Shown here piece after piece: positions 35,021 to 47,132 of a stretch of DNA of 64,000 nucleotides; position 1 is the stretch's first letter, and every line of letters begins with the position of its first letter. A program made the translations under genes and the position numbers. The stretch is from Philopedon plagiatum (lineage: Eukaryota; Arthropoda; Insecta; Coleoptera; Curculionidae), in assembly GCA_963971165.1 (NCBI GenBank), contig OZ020191.1, forward strand, positions 15,061,160 through 15,125,159, read 5' to 3'. Below the pieces are notes generated by a model, which saw only the letters and a list, made by a program, of their open reading frames with translations, was not told where the DNA came from and did not search any database.

Positions 35021-38000
35021 TACATTAATGTAAAATTTCCGATGTTACATCCAATAACATAAAGCTTACTTTAAAGCACATATTCGTAGTGAAAGATTTA
35101 AATCTCTTGAGGGTGATATTCTCAATTTAAGTATTTATTCCTTTCCATGATATCATTTTACCAGCAAAAACAAAAACGCGATTTTAAATGCCAGTTATTT
35201 TCCATATCCCATTATTTTGAAAAAGGTATTGTTATTTAACGTAATTTGATTCTTTTCATCGTACGAGTATATTTAAAATACCAAAGATATCCTTAGGGTC
35301 ACACAAACATAGAGACACATGTGATGGGACAATCGCTTGGTACCGTGTGTATTCGTATTTAATTTGAATAGAATAATAGAAGGAATAAAGACCATGATGG
35401 GACATGTCATCTGGATTAAGTGCTGTCAAGTTTGTATGAATCTATTATAGAAAGGTTGTTTGTTTAGTTAATTTATATGGCGGAACAGGGGTGTGCTTGA
35501 ATCTGAACATATGGTTAGATTTTCTTATTACAATTTTATTAGTGTGCTGGTAATACTTAGTTTTTATAATTGTAAATATGTTGAACTCATGTCGTCGTAG
35601 GCTCAAGTTTCCAACCCCACCTAAAACTGGTTTGGTCGACAGTCGACCTTTCTAATACTTGCTGATTTATTAAGAAATGTTTAGAAAAACATTTTTCAAT
35701 TCAAAAATATTAAAATATTTTTTTCGAAATATTATTTTTTTTTAGGTACAGTTCTCCGAAAACGTGATCTATGTTCTAGCATCTCATATTAATGACGTTA
35801 TGAGACTGCGTTTTAGTATCAGAAGTATGTTCATTATGGCACTAATAGTCAACTCGTACTCTAATTAGGCAACTTGAGGGCCTACGCCCCATGCCTCCCC
35901 ATGAACCTAAGGGGAGTGGGACAGTGGGTCCGAATTGTGGCTAAGCAACTTGCTAACTCAGGTAACTTTGTTTTAGCAAGCAGCGAATTCGTTAAATATG
36001 TGGTTTAAAAACTTTAAATTAGCATAATTTGATTGGTCCTAATTATTATTTTTTATTGCATTTAAATTAGTTCAAACCTACTCTTACACAGCTTTTGTTA
36101 ATTATTATAGAAATAAAAAAAAAACAAGGACATGTTTAAAAAGTCGAAACACAATCATCACCATTATCAAAACATTACCTAAACACAAGACCCTTTGTTA
36201 AAATTACCTTAAAACATGCTATTAACCTAAATCCCCTGCCTTTTTATTCTGTTTTAATATTCCTCAAACGAAAAACACCATTGACACAATTTGTTTATAT
36301 TATCCTTCGAAAACTTTTTGATTGTTTCTCGTTTTACCCTCTTTTATATTCACTTTATCGAATCGGCATATCCCTCCGTAGCGCTCCTTGCCCCAGGCAA
36401 AACGTCCCCAGAGACCCACTTTTTGACAATCCTTATAAAACTCTTAAGGATGTCCCTAAGTTCAGCCCACGTCGTCATTTTTATATTTACAAAGGACATT
36501 TTTAGTTTTAAATGAAGAAAAACAATATTTTCTTGTATGGCTTTGAGGGCATAGAAGACATAGAAGTCGAACATAAAAGTATTATTTATTATATGTGACA
36601 TTTTGGTTTTCTAAATTGAAAATTAAGCCCATAGCGCCAAATGGTTATTCCCATAAAAGGGAGTTATTTTACACAGTTTGTATAAAATTGTACCACAATA
36701 AAAAAGTATGCTTTTAATGACCACGGAAGACTCTTTTGTGTTATACAGGCTGTTATGAAATTCACTGCATATATTGAAACCGGCAAATTCTGGTATGAAT
36801 TTAGATGGGGGAAATTAAATGGCGCTTGGCGATGATAAGCTATATAGATATCACCCATCAAGAAGTTTTTTTAACCAGTGCTAGGGTTGCTAAATCCAAC
36901 ATCTTCAAAGTCGAGTATCAGCACATTTAGAAATCGAGACATGGGGCAAAGAATCGGGACGCTATTTTTGCACTAGTATTTAAGAAATAACAGAAATTTA
37001 TGATTAAATAATTTAAATTATTTAGTATGAGAAAATGGCCTTGCTTTAATCAATAGTGAAAATATATGAATAAATTGAGCTTAGGTCTGATATGTCCCTT
37101 TTTTTATTTAAGCAGTTCGGTGAGCGGTGTATTTCTACCATTTCTAGGAATAGTCTTTTGCCTACAGTATGTAAAGTGCTGTAGTTCGGATCATGCAGAA
37201 GCTTAATTGTAAATTTGAATAATCTCACATATTTTTTTCAACACAGGTTCCATCTCCATCCTTGCTTGCTTGCTGACATGGTGTACGTTGACCAAATCAA
37301 AAGAAAATAGGCACAGGAACTCCTGAGAGGGTAGTGGCAGGGTGACAGGGTTGACGGCACACCCTCCAAAAAAACAACCTCAAAAAATTATGTGTGTTGG
37401 GTTGCCCAACGCACTGTCCATGTGATGGATGGTTGCAGGTGCGAACCAACGCAATCTAACATGTAAACGTGCTACTAGACAGTAATCAACTTGGCAAATT
37501 GATATCTTTTGAGGGAAGTTGATCAACTCCACCTAGCGGGTTCATTATGCGGTTGGCGGAAGAGTGCTGTAGCATGCTGCCACATTCTGCAGTGCACTTC
37601 TTCCATCCGACGTGACAGACCCACCAAAAACCTTTACCTTAATCTCAGATTAATTTAATCGAAGTTAAACCATGTGGTGTTCGAAACTTAAGAAAATTTG
37701 ATAGAAACGTAATAGTTTAGTTTGCCTAATTGTAAACCGTGAGTGAGTGTGCTCGTCCTTTGTGCCTGATGCTCAGGAATGTCTATTTTACTCACTTTGT
37801 ACTGTAGGTAATGGCCTGTTTTTAGACTTGATGAAGAAAATAAAAATTTTCGAAAGCTTGGCTTGCTTGTGCCTATATATACTTCCTTCTACCGTTCTAC
37901 TAACTCCGAACTACTATTTTACTACACTATAAAAATATAACACAAAAATCTAAAGGGTTTCCCTTAAATCTAAACATGTAAATCCATAATATATTAAAAA

Positions 38001-39028
38001 ACATGTGAAACACTAGTTATCAACAACTCGCCAACCGAACGCGCAAAGCGTAAAAGACAGACTGCAAATATTGGTCGAATTCAGGCGCGTTCATAAGTAA
38101 GCTCGTTCTATAAGATATATGGAATGCTAAAAGGTGGAATTCACTAAATTCTTTAAAAACCTATGTAACGGGGAAATTAACCCGTTACAATATTACAATA
38201 ATTAATTACGAATTTAGACCCTTAATGGTGAAATTAGACCGGTCTAAGCTAAAGTCAATCGGCCCCGCAACAAACCCGAAAATTAAGTCGAAAGGGAATA
38301 CTGCACTTATGAAACAAATACTACTATTCTATTTATGGAAAGCACTTTCAACATGTCTTTTACAGATATTCGATGACCATCCAATTAAATTACGCTGACG
38401 TAGACGGTAAAATATCTTTGTACCGTCATTCTTTAAATTTTAGAATCGGGTAATAATCGTTTTAACGCAAGTATAAAACAGAATAACAACATTTCTTAAG
38501 TCTATTTCACATATTTCAGTGTCCAAACTAACACCTTCATCTTCTTGTTTAAAATTGTATTGTAATTTTTTCTGAGAAAGTATAACTGCTTTGGGGTAAC
38601 CACTCAAGAACTGAAAAAATTGCCCAATGTGCTTTTTCTTATAAAAATAAAGAATAAGTCGAAACTTATCAGAGCGTGTCGAACAAAAAGTGAAACTTTC
38701 CAGCGAGTTGCACTTAATACGGAACAGCAGCGACGACGTTCGAAAAAATTGTCCGTAATCAGTTAAAGTTTCGTTTTTAATTAGGCACGTCCGCTTTTTA
38801 ATTTTGTCCTATAATTACTTCTTGTGACTTTTAATTAAATTAAAGCGTTGAAAATGATGACGCGTATTTATCAAAGTCCTTTGAAATATCTGCCCTTTGA
38901 CCTAGAAAATATTTAATTTTTTATTCGTACCTACTTCCCGGAACGCTGTTGAAATATGAATGAGGACAGGGTTGCCAAATAATTTTTCATTAGCTTTCCA
39001 GATTCTTATAAGTACATTAACTAACAAT
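35021..39028. other. 4-kb stretch without recognisable genes
   Basis: AT-rich sequence with scattered GC-richer patches (35870-35950, 37290-37640). A splice-acceptor-like tract at about 35735-35745 precedes about 40 open codons (VQFSENVIYVLASHINDVMR). It cannot be tied to the SAM gene from sequence alone. Other frames here are short and unrecognised. Bases 38160-38270 contain TTAGACCGGTCTAA-like words but no delimited element. Confidence 0.4.
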
Positions 39029-39036
39029 ACTAAAAC

Positions 39037-39332
39037 CAGTGGCGGAACTTCAAAATTTGGGCCCCCCCGCAAAATTTTTTTTCAGGCCCCTCAAAATTAC
39101 TTACTTACTTAAGCTGTAGCCACCAGGGCCCCCGAGCAAACCCAAGCATAGGGGCCTCCGAAGTGAGGAAATAAACGGCCCCTCGATCACTTGCTGCCCC
39201 GAGGCCCCAAGAGCCTCTAGCTACAGCCCTGGTATTAAACGTGACGTGTAATTGCACTCTGGGCCGTGGGCCCCCTAGAGGCCCGGGCCCCCCCGCATTG
39301 CGTCCTCTTGCTGCATAGTAGTTCCGCGCCTG
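39037..39332. mobile_element. hAT-type MITE with 8-bp duplication ACTAAAAC
   Basis: The termini CAGTGGCGGAAC and its near complement GTTCCGCGCCTG are flanked by ACTAAAAC at 39029-39036 and 39333-39340, a perfect 8-base duplication typical of hAT elements. The interior is unusually GC-rich for this window (GGGCCCCCC tracts) and non-coding. Confidence 0.93.
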
Positions 39333-39469
39333 ACTAAAACATTGATTTCCTAAGTTACTTAAAAACTAAAGATTTGGAACCGTTCTAATTAATAAATAAA
39401 ACTGTTAAGCCATTAATAAGATTAATTTTATGTGTAGGGTTCGTAAATCATAGTGCTTGACCATAGGCA

Positions 39470-40320
39470 CCGGACAGGCTAAATAGTCTGCAGAGGCTGG
39501 CTTGCCTGTGTATTAGTGGTGCAATGAGAAGTACCCCACCGCAGCTATGGAAATCATACTATTACTAATATCCCTAGCTATATACATCAGAATGGAAGCC
39601 AGCAGCAGCGCCTTATGGATGAAATCCATCGGGGAATAGAAACAACACCCCGAAAAACTAGGACATACAAGACGCACGGATATCATCAACGACAGTCTCT
39701 TGAAGAGGCACACAGATCACATGAAAGTGGTCTATAACTTCGAGAAATCATTTAGCATCAGACTTGACTTTGATCTATGGACAAGAGAAACGCCTTCATC
39801 ACTGACCAATGGTCTAGTATGATACACGGATGGATCAAAAGAGGCAGTTGGAGCAGGCGCGGGTATATTTGGGTAAAAGCCCAGAATGGACATAAGCATC
39901 CCCCTGGGAACCAACGCCACAGTATACCAAGCAGAAATCCATGAAATACAAGTATGTATTCAGGAAAATATCGAACGGGGCTATTACAACCAAAACATAT
40001 TTATTCTGTCAGGCAGCCAAGCTGCCCTAAAGGAGCTAAACTCCTAACGATTGACATCAAAAATTACGATGGAATCCCTTAGCAAACTAAAAAATCTATC
40101 AGCCAGGAACATCAGGGTTGAACTCCTATGGACTCCTGGTCACTTGGGGACAGCTGACCACGAAAAAGCAGATGAGCTAACCAGAGCTGGAGCTGTACAA
40201 ATATTCAGGGGCCCAGAACCCTCCCTTGGACCATCGAAAAAAGTGGCAAAAGCAACAATGAATAGAAGGGCACAGCAGCAACATCTATATCGATGGAACA
40301 CAATAGGTACTTATAATTAA
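39470..40320 (+). pseudogene. Jockey-type LINE ORF2 end with RNase H domain, decayed
   Basis: One frame runs from about 39823 with YTDGSKEAVGAGAGIFG (first aspartate), YQAEIHEIQVCIQEN (glutamate) and SGSQAALKELNS, where a catalytic aspartate has become glycine. It continues through VELLWTPGHLGTADHEKADE to PSLGPSKKVAKATMNR near 40250. Upstream, a sequence resembling LNSLQRLACLCISGAMRSTP marks the linker between reverse transcriptase and RNase H. Stops fall just before YTDGSK, after IFG and after LNS. The RT domain itself is missing. Confidence 0.88.
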
Positions 40321-40537
40321 ACTGAAAAACTTACACAAAATTTTTAAAAGATCGCATAATCTGCCGATTTTCGATGTCCAAAATGCCACACTATTCAGTA
40401 TTCTGTCTAGGTCACTAAGTAGGTTTGAATTTAGTTTAGGATTAGGATTTATAGGAAAAACCAGATACTTACACATTTCATTTTACTTGGATTCGAATTT
40501 GAAAAAAAATAACAAAGAAAGAAAAACATAGTCAATA

Positions 40538-41540
40538 TCAATACATCAATGCGCCCTTCATTAGTTTGGTTGTTTGGCCCAAACGATTGATAATTTCCTC
40601 GTTGTTGATATTGTGCAGAATCTCATTCTCAATATTCATCAACATGAATGACTTCAGTCTATTATCCGGCAAGATATTTCTTAAACTATTTTTGATGACT
40701 TTTAGAGTTGAAAATGACCGCTCACAAGCTACCTGTGAAACGGGCAAGGAAAGAATATACTGATGCGCGAGGACCAGTGTGGAATAGGCTAGATTATATT
40801 TCAAAATTGCACTATAACAGCAAATGACGCAGTTTTGGCATTTTTTAGATTCAGCGCATACTTTCGACTTTTTTAAGCTTTCTCCTTCTCAGCATAATTT
40901 GTTTTGTATGAATCTTGAATTGTTAATTTAATAGTCTTCCAGTTTCCTGCAAAACTTGTCAGCTCTTTTAATTTTGCAGGAGTTGCACAAGCGTCAAATA
41001 TAATCAATTTTTCTGACAGTACTCTCAAAGAGTTCTCTGGTAGCTCACCTTCGGCGATTCAATCCAAAATTATTTGGATCCAAAGCGCTCAAATCCTTAC
41101 ATAATTCAGCGTTCTTTACGAATCTTTTGATGATAGATTCTATTGCAGTATCCATAATGACGTTGAAGAAGTCAATTCTGAATTTATCTTTCGGACACAC
41201 TGGCACTTCAGCAGAGGCTTTCTCATCAACAAATCTTTCTTTGTAAACGAGTTTCAGGCAGTAGTTCTTCAATAACGAATTCAATTTCTCTGTTTTCAAA
41301 AACGACTTTCACCGAATTTATAAATTTATCTGTAGAATCTTGGATTTCTGTCATATTTCTTTACATTTTTATTAAATTGCATATAGAGTTGTCAGCCATA
41401 AAGTTACATTTGAACAAATCTAATCCTGCAGTCTGCACATCCCTTGATAGAGGGTCGGCTATACAGAATATTTTAAGGAATATCTGCACAATCATGATAT
41501 TTTTATATTTCAGTAATTGTAGCTTATAACTGGCGTGGAA
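40538..41540 (-). pseudogene. hAT transposase relic (ZMYM1-like/DUF4371 group), C-terminal half
   Basis: On the minus strand, fragments appear in order: DSTDKFINSVKVVFENREIE near 41320, then YKERFVDEKASAEVPVCPKD, RIDFFNVIMDTAIESIIKRF and CKDLSALDPNNFGLN. The C-terminal dimerisation region is YSTLVLAHQYILSLPVSQVA, then CERSFSTLKVIKNSLRNIL and LKSFMLMNIENEIL, ending near 40538. This is the classic hAT C-terminal signature. Frameshifts separate the pieces, and the N-terminal BED and DDE parts are lost. It lies close to two hAT-type MITEs, but a link is only inferred. Confidence 0.88.
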
Positions 41541-42349
41541 CGGCCCACAGAGCGACGGCCCACCGGGAAGTTTCCCAGTATCCCGGTGGGCCCACCCGTC
41601 CCTTCCTTCGTCCACTCATTTTCATTTGGTTCTAGGTAAATACACTGCATATCAAGATTGAATAAGTTCGTAGAAACCTATTGTAATAAATATTAACAAT
41701 GGAAGTACACACATGTCTGAAAGATGCATGTCTTGGTGCACGCAAACATAACCGAATAACATCGTACAGATAGATATTTGTCTATCAGTACGTAATCGAA
41801 ACTGCACGTCTATTGTTCAGAAGCAGCCATGTCATGTCTCCTTGATAATAACTTAAGCGATTATTGAAATATTACGTTACATACATAGGAATACGAAACG
41901 TGGTGTATGCGACTGAATATGTAATTTAGCCTTGTTTGGTATATATATGGTATGATTTAACGGTCAGATTCATTACTGTTAAAACTGGAAGGCCTAATTT
42001 GACACTCAAGGTTTCAAATTGACAAATATAATAACAAGGCAACTACGTTTTGCGCTATAAAATTATTTCATCCAAATTTATTTAGAAAAGGACAATTTAA
42101 CTATATGTTTTCTGCTCTACTTCGACTCGTGCATATCCTTTGTGTGGAAATCTAATCTAAAGGTTTCCCAGATTTCCTAAACTTTTCGCAAAGTTTATTA
42201 TATCCCTGGAAGCCATATTTCTTCCTTAGACCGTGATCTCTCCTCGATATTTTAGCCTTTTGCATTATACGATGCAGCCGCACAGTATATGTTGTGATGT
42301 TTCTACAGCTTCACCACTGTATCGGCACCGCTCGTCTTTTATTTTGCCC
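41541..42349. other. Intergenic stretch with a diverged TTAA-family fragment
   Basis: Bases 41958-42110 (TTAACGGTCAGATTCATTAC, then AAATTGACAAATATAATAAC-like words) resemble the termini and left part of the TTAA MITE family, more diverged than the other copies. A short inverted CCCACCGGGA/TCCCGGTGGG pair lies at 41559-41592. No gene is seen. Confidence 0.5.
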
Positions 42350-42986
42350 CAGTGGCGGGCCCCAGTGGCGGCTGGTGAAATTTCAAGGTTGTATATCTCT
42401 GTTCCTACTTACAGCACCCGTACCAAATTTAGTGGTTTTAATAGTGAGCCCACTGGGAATGTTTTGGTAAAGAAAAAACATTTTGTAATTTGCGAAAAAA
42501 AGTTAAATTTTTAGTGTGCCCCTCCTAAAAAAAAAAAATTAACAAGTCTAGGTATTTTATTTATTATTTTTTCTAAACAAATTTCACATTATTTTGTCGA
42601 CAGTTTTTAAATTTTGAGAGAAAAGGATGTGTTAGTATAAAGTTATAGTCATTTGAAGTTTTTCTTAAATTATATGTATTTTAGGCTTAAGAAAATTCAA
42701 ATGACTATAACTTTCTACTAATGCATTTTCTCAAAATTTAAAAACTGTCTACAAAAAGATGTAAAATTTGTTTAGAAAAAATAATAAATAAAATATCTAG
42801 ACGTGTTCATTTTTTTCTTAGGAGGGGCACACCAAAAATTTAACTTTTTTTCGCAAATTACAAAATGTTTTTTTTTCTTTATCAAAACATTTCCAGTGGG
42901 CTCACTATTAAAACCCTTAAATTTGGTACGGGTTCTGTAAGTAGGAACAGAGTTATACAACTTTGAAATTTCACCAGCCGCCACTG
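42350..42986. mobile_element. hAT-type foldback MITE with 8-bp duplication TTTTGCCC
   Basis: The arms meet near 42670 and are nearly complementary over about 300 bases each (CAGTGGCGGCTGGTGAAATT, GTAGGAACAGAG, CATTTTGTAATTTGCGAAAA). TTTTGCCC flanks it exactly at 42342-42349 and 42987-42994, fitting hAT. The first 13 bases (CAGTGGCGGGCCC) are a partial duplicate of the terminus that follows. The open frames inside come from the arms. Confidence 0.93.
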
Positions 42987-42994
42987 TTTTGCCC

Positions 42995-44131
42995 ATTTAT
43001 TTTGAGGTGGTGGTGGTACCTCAAACCAAGTCAGAAAAATTCAAATAAGTTTTTTCGATTTAAGTCAAGTAGCTCGTAGACTGTTTAAAGCGGAAGGTTG
43101 ATGAATTCCTTTATTTGCTTATGGTCTAGAGTGGTTGTCCAGTGGTTTAGTTTTTTTCCCATTTGTGGACATCCTCTGTAGCGGAAAATCTTTTCTTTTG
43201 TTAATAAAGTTCAAAATAAATAAATCAAAACAACCACCAAACCAGGTCTATTTGGATTATATGCATGTCTCCTAGCTTAAAGTCTATGTAGGCTGCCTTA
43301 GATAAAAAAAATGCCAAAAACCAAAATAGTGGTAATTGCCGCTGAATACTAGTTTTTAGCTCTGGTTATTTCGAACCCACTTTATTTTTAATCGACCGTA
43401 CTACACTGCAGGACGTTAAACATTAATTAATTAATATACAAGAAACTCCAATTCGTGCTGTGCCTAAACATACATTATAATAGTGTTTGGAATAAAACTA
43501 GAGCATTTCCCATTACCGACCATCACAAACAATCAAACAGAACACTTTAATTAGAATGTTTAAATTGTCAATATTTACATTAAAATGAGTGAAATTATTC
43601 TTGTTATGTAGGTATGTAGATGTAGATGTTGAAATAATTGAAGAAATAAGCAAATATACTAATGTATATAATAAATATATAAATGTATATATAAATAAAT
43701 AGCATTTTTTTAACTATTTTTTTGGGGAATGAATTTTCGAAAGTATATTTTGCCTAAAATAAAAAATATTGTTCTCCAAAAATTGCCTCCACCTTTTTGG
43801 GTTTGGGCGGGTTTTCTTAGATCTTTTATTTCTATTATGACCCCAGTAATATCAATCCGAACACACTAAACTTATGATGCATTTTAAAAATGTATGGTTT
43901 TAAAAAGCACAAGTCGATTTTTTTTTTGCAAAAACAGTGATTTCCGAAAAGAGTTTCGGCAAAACAATGGCAATTTCGTATAAGATTTTTTTCGAAAAAA
44001 TATATTTTCGAAATTAGTGTCATTCGAACGATTTTCGTAAATTCAAGAAAATATGTAAGTGTTCTTATATATGTTGGAGATAGACGACGAATTCGGTCCG
44101 TGGACTACATATTTGGACATATCGCCATAAT
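42995..44131. other. Intergenic stretch without recognisable genes
   Basis: AT-rich and non-coding. A short TATA-rich run with TATATAAATAAATA words lies near 43660-43700. Confidence 0.4.
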
Positions 44132-44730
44132 ATGTCCATAGCAGAAATGCCAAATGCCGAAATAATGATACAATTCGGCATCTGGATAACTCAATTTGAA
44201 CACATCCCGAAGTGCGCATGTACAAAATGGGCCGATACCGATCGGAACAGCTTAAAAAAGCAAGCAACAGAAATGTTACAACAAAGTTGCTCCAAGTACC
44301 CTAAAATTGATATTGGACAGAACGTTCTATTAAGATTCCTGATGTCGACAAAGGACGCTTGGCTCCTCGTAATGTTTTGGCTGTTGTATTATCTGAAAAA
44401 CAAGGATTATACCAACTTAGTACATCAGCCGGCGTCCTGGAAAAACTGTACGCATGGAATGAATTTCAGGTACTTATTTAATATTTTCCATTTTTAAAAT
44501 TTAATATTATTGTTTTTTGTTTCAGCCTTCTCAAACACATACATTGCCATCATCAGGTGTACCCAATAATAAAACATTCTGTTTGCGAACAGTTGCTGCA
44601 AAAGAATCAAATTCTTCATAGGGCTTTGTAAGATGCAACTGTCGTAAACTATGTAGTGCCAAAAAGTGGCAGTGTGTACTGAACAAGATAAAATGCATGA
44701 CAAACGGAAATGAGAAAATTGTGCTATAAA
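44132..44730 (+). pseudogene. KRBA2-like integrase-derived protein, C-terminal relic with intron
   Basis: One frame reads KWADTDRNSLKKQATEMLQQ, then KYPKIDIGQNVLL. After a frameshift near 44330 it continues IPDVDKGRLAPRNVLAVVLS and EKQGLYQLSTSAGVLEKLYA-WNEFQ. This matches the C-terminal module of the KRBA2-like family (insect and vertebrate proteins with a retroviral-type integrase core), typically IPxVDRGRxDxRNxLGVV...LYxRNxF. A 56-base intron with GT...TTTCAG follows (44470-44525). The next exon ends in a cysteine-rich tail, GFVRCNCRKLCSAKKWQC, typical of the family, after an in-frame TAG (44619) where glutamine is expected. The integrase core is absent. The retained intron argues against retroposition. 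Confidence 0.8.
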
Positions 44731-45399
44731 GTTTTTGATTTTACTACTTTAATAAACTTTTATGATCCTTTGAATTTTTGAAAAGACAGATTACAGGTTC
44801 CTTCTTTAATTTTTAAACACCCTGTGGAATAATTGCGCCTAAAATAATGTTGCAATATATTTTGTTACTAATTTTTACCCACACTTGTTAATTTAGCCTT
44901 ATATTTGTGTTCTTAAAGAATGCAGACACTTTTACAAGTAAACTGACAGTCAACTTACACAGAACATTGATAGTACGGCAATGTTTAATCATTTGTAGAA
45001 TCATGCTTAAATTTTTCTACCTGTTTTTATAATAATTTTATCTGTCGCCTTTTATATTTCAACGATATCGCAAATTTTATTCTTATCTCGCAATCTCATT
45101 TACATAAATAATTAAATACCCACCCAGTAATACACAACAAAAGAACCCTTGGACTTGAACAGAAAAAATAAATAGGCATTTGTTTTGACATTCTGAAATT
45201 GTGAACTAATAAAAACAGGATTTCCCAACTCTCTGTTTTGAACCGGCATCACAAAGGCCAAAAAGGGCCCTTTCAAAAGATAAATCCGCCAATGAAAGGC
45301 ATTTACCTATACTGTTGTGCTATTGGTTATCCACAGGATCACGGGATTCATATTAAAAAAGCTGTTTTGTTCCATTTTAGAATACATATACTGCCGGTC
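44731..45399. other. Intergenic stretch without recognisable genes
   Basis: AT-rich, no coding similarity and no delimited repeat. Confidence 0.4.
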
Positions 45400-45720
45400 C
45401 ACATCCAGTAATGGTACAGAGGCAGGATCGGATTTAAGGTTTAATTTGATAAATCTGAAGCTTCTTTATCTGGAAGAGATCGACAACTATTTCGAGCTTA
45501 AGTTGGTACTAGAACAAATTGGTGCTCAAGTTTTCGATTAGGAAACTGGCAAATGTGAAACTAGTATGGATCCCTGGAGAGTTTCAAAAGGACAACGAGA
45601 GGGTGGATCGTCTAGCCAGAATGTGTCAGCAAAAGATTCGAGCAGATCTCAGCCTATCACTGGCGCCTTAAGAGCAGTTGGAAGTGGGGAATTGTTTATT
45701 ATATGTACAGTATGTCTGCG
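45400..45720 (+). pseudogene. LINE RNase H C-terminal relic
   Basis: After LKLVLEQIGAQVFD at about 45500, a shifted frame reads VKLVWIPGEFQKDNERVDRL, then ARMCQQKIRADLSL. The LVWIPGxxxxxxNExxDRLAR pattern is the terminal RNase H motif of Jockey/LOA-type LINEs, with GH changed to GE. A (GA)n microsatellite follows near 45737. Only the domain end remains. Confidence 0.65.
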
Positions 45721-46277
45721 AATGGGGTTTAGAAGAGAGAGAGAGAGAAGACAAATGGACAAAATTTTGCAAGATACGTAATGTCACCCCTAATAAAAGT
45801 TTTAGCTTGTAAAATAATTAAGATTCACGTTATGACAAATTTAGTTTTTTTATACAGGGAGCATAAACAATATAAAAACGGTATTTTGCGTAAGAGTACT
45901 GATGGCTGTCGTTGAGAAGGTCCTGTCCAAAATTTTTGTTTTTTATTAATACAGACATTAAATAGATTTTTATTTCATACTTCAGGTAAGTACATAATGA
46001 ATTATATGAGCCCATGAAAGCCAGAGTGGTCTGTCAGTTTTTTCGGAATTGCGTTTCTTGACACTATCGTATTGTTTACGTAGTAATTTACCTCTGGACA
46101 AAATATGAAATGTCTATCTTCAGTACAACACTAACAGATATCGGTACCAACATGGATGTAAAACGCATCCACATATACCGATGAAAGCCATAGTGGTCAA
46201 AGTCTGACTTAGGCCATTATGCCTGAAACATTTTGTATATCGACTGTTAAATGCTGTTTTGTTTAAATCCTAAAAAA

Positions 46278-46379
46278 ATGAATATTAGTGATGTTGACGC
46301 CGAACCATATGAAGAAAGTGAGAGTGAATATGAGCCATCAGCATCTACTAAATCTGATTCTACAAGTTCAGATAAATAA
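46278..46379 (+). pseudogene. N-terminal remnant of the transposon protein (33 codons)
   Basis: Reads MNISDVDAEPYEESESEYEP, then SASTKSDSTSSDK and stop. The acidic, serine-rich start is typical of several insect transposase-like proteins. It lies just inside the left end of the 46006-47132 element. The family is not identified with certainty. The frame stops where a longer protein would be expected to continue. Confidence 0.5.
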
Positions 46380-46549
46380 AACGCAAAAAATATATTTTTT
46401 TTCAATAGGAACCTAATTTTTTATTTTGGATTAATCAAAAGTTAAAATACATGCTTCGGATTTAAAATTGTTTACATTTATCGATAAGATGCAGCCATAC
46501 AATTTTTTTTTATAAAGAACCCCTCAACGAAGATATTTCGTTCTAAGAA

Positions 46550-46798
46550 ATGAATTTGGCTCCAAAGAATAAAAAGGGTATATTGATGGATTTCAAGAAT
46601 ATTGGCCTGCCCCTTCTTTATAAATCTAGCCTTCCGGTTAGTGCGAGCAAGAAGAAAAACATGAAAGAAATGTTTCCGTTTATACCACCCGTCTACCAAG
46701 ACTATTCTCGATCATTGAAAGTTGATGGAGAAAATAGCAATGTTCCAGAAGATATTGGTCCCCTAGAAGACTATTTGTTCAGTAATGATGAATATTAA
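46550..46798 (+). pseudogene. C-terminal remnant of the transposon protein (82 codons)
   Basis: The open frame ends with KKKNMKEMFPFIPPVYQDYS, then GENSNVPEDIGPLEDYLFSN and DEY before TAA. The pattern (basic patch, MFPFIPPVYxxY, then an acidic GPLEDYLFS tail) looks like the end of an uncharacterised insect transposon protein rather than a whole protein. An in-frame TAA directly precedes the first ATG. It pairs with the N-terminal remnant at 46278-46379, the central portion being deleted. Confidence 0.55.
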
Positions 46799-47132
46799 TT
46801 AATATATGTCATAATTTATGTGTTTGATGATTTAAGTATAAAACAATAAATAATTAAAGTTGAGAAGATATTTTTTACGAAATACGTTAACACACAAACA
46901 AGGAAAACCATAGTGGTCTAAGTCACAAGTTTCGAAAAACAGGGACAAACATCATTTTTTTAAAAATACCAAATATCACAAAATATAAGTTTAGCTTTTC
47001 CCAAGAAAAATCTGGTAAACCTATTCGCTATTTGTTTTTCTACATTTTCTGATCCTCATAATTGAACTTTGAGCTTTAATATCTCAAAACTACCTTTTTT
47101 GACTTAGACCACTGTGATTTTCATAGGCTCAT

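Larger units (their letters stand above)
46006..47132 (+). mobile_element. Internally deleted DNA transposon keeping both ends of its gene
   Basis: The termini are inverted: ATGAGCCCATGAAAGCCAGA at left, and GATTTTCATAGGCTCAT at right is the near complement. The motif CCATAGTGGTCxAAGTC recurs directly near 46020, 46188 and 46908 and inverted near 47100, as subterminal binding sites often do. Two short open frames lie inside in order, an acidic start and a protein end (listed separately). The 1.1-kb size and missing middle suggest a non-autonomous derivative of a larger element. Flanks are palindromic (TATATGAGCC/GGCTCATATA), so the target duplication is unclear. Confidence 0.72.

Noticed and set aside
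35745..35868. Possible third exon of the SAM gene (VQFSENVIYVLASHINDV...)
   Set aside because: Only a pyrimidine-rich acceptor and a short open frame support it; no domain and no clear donor.
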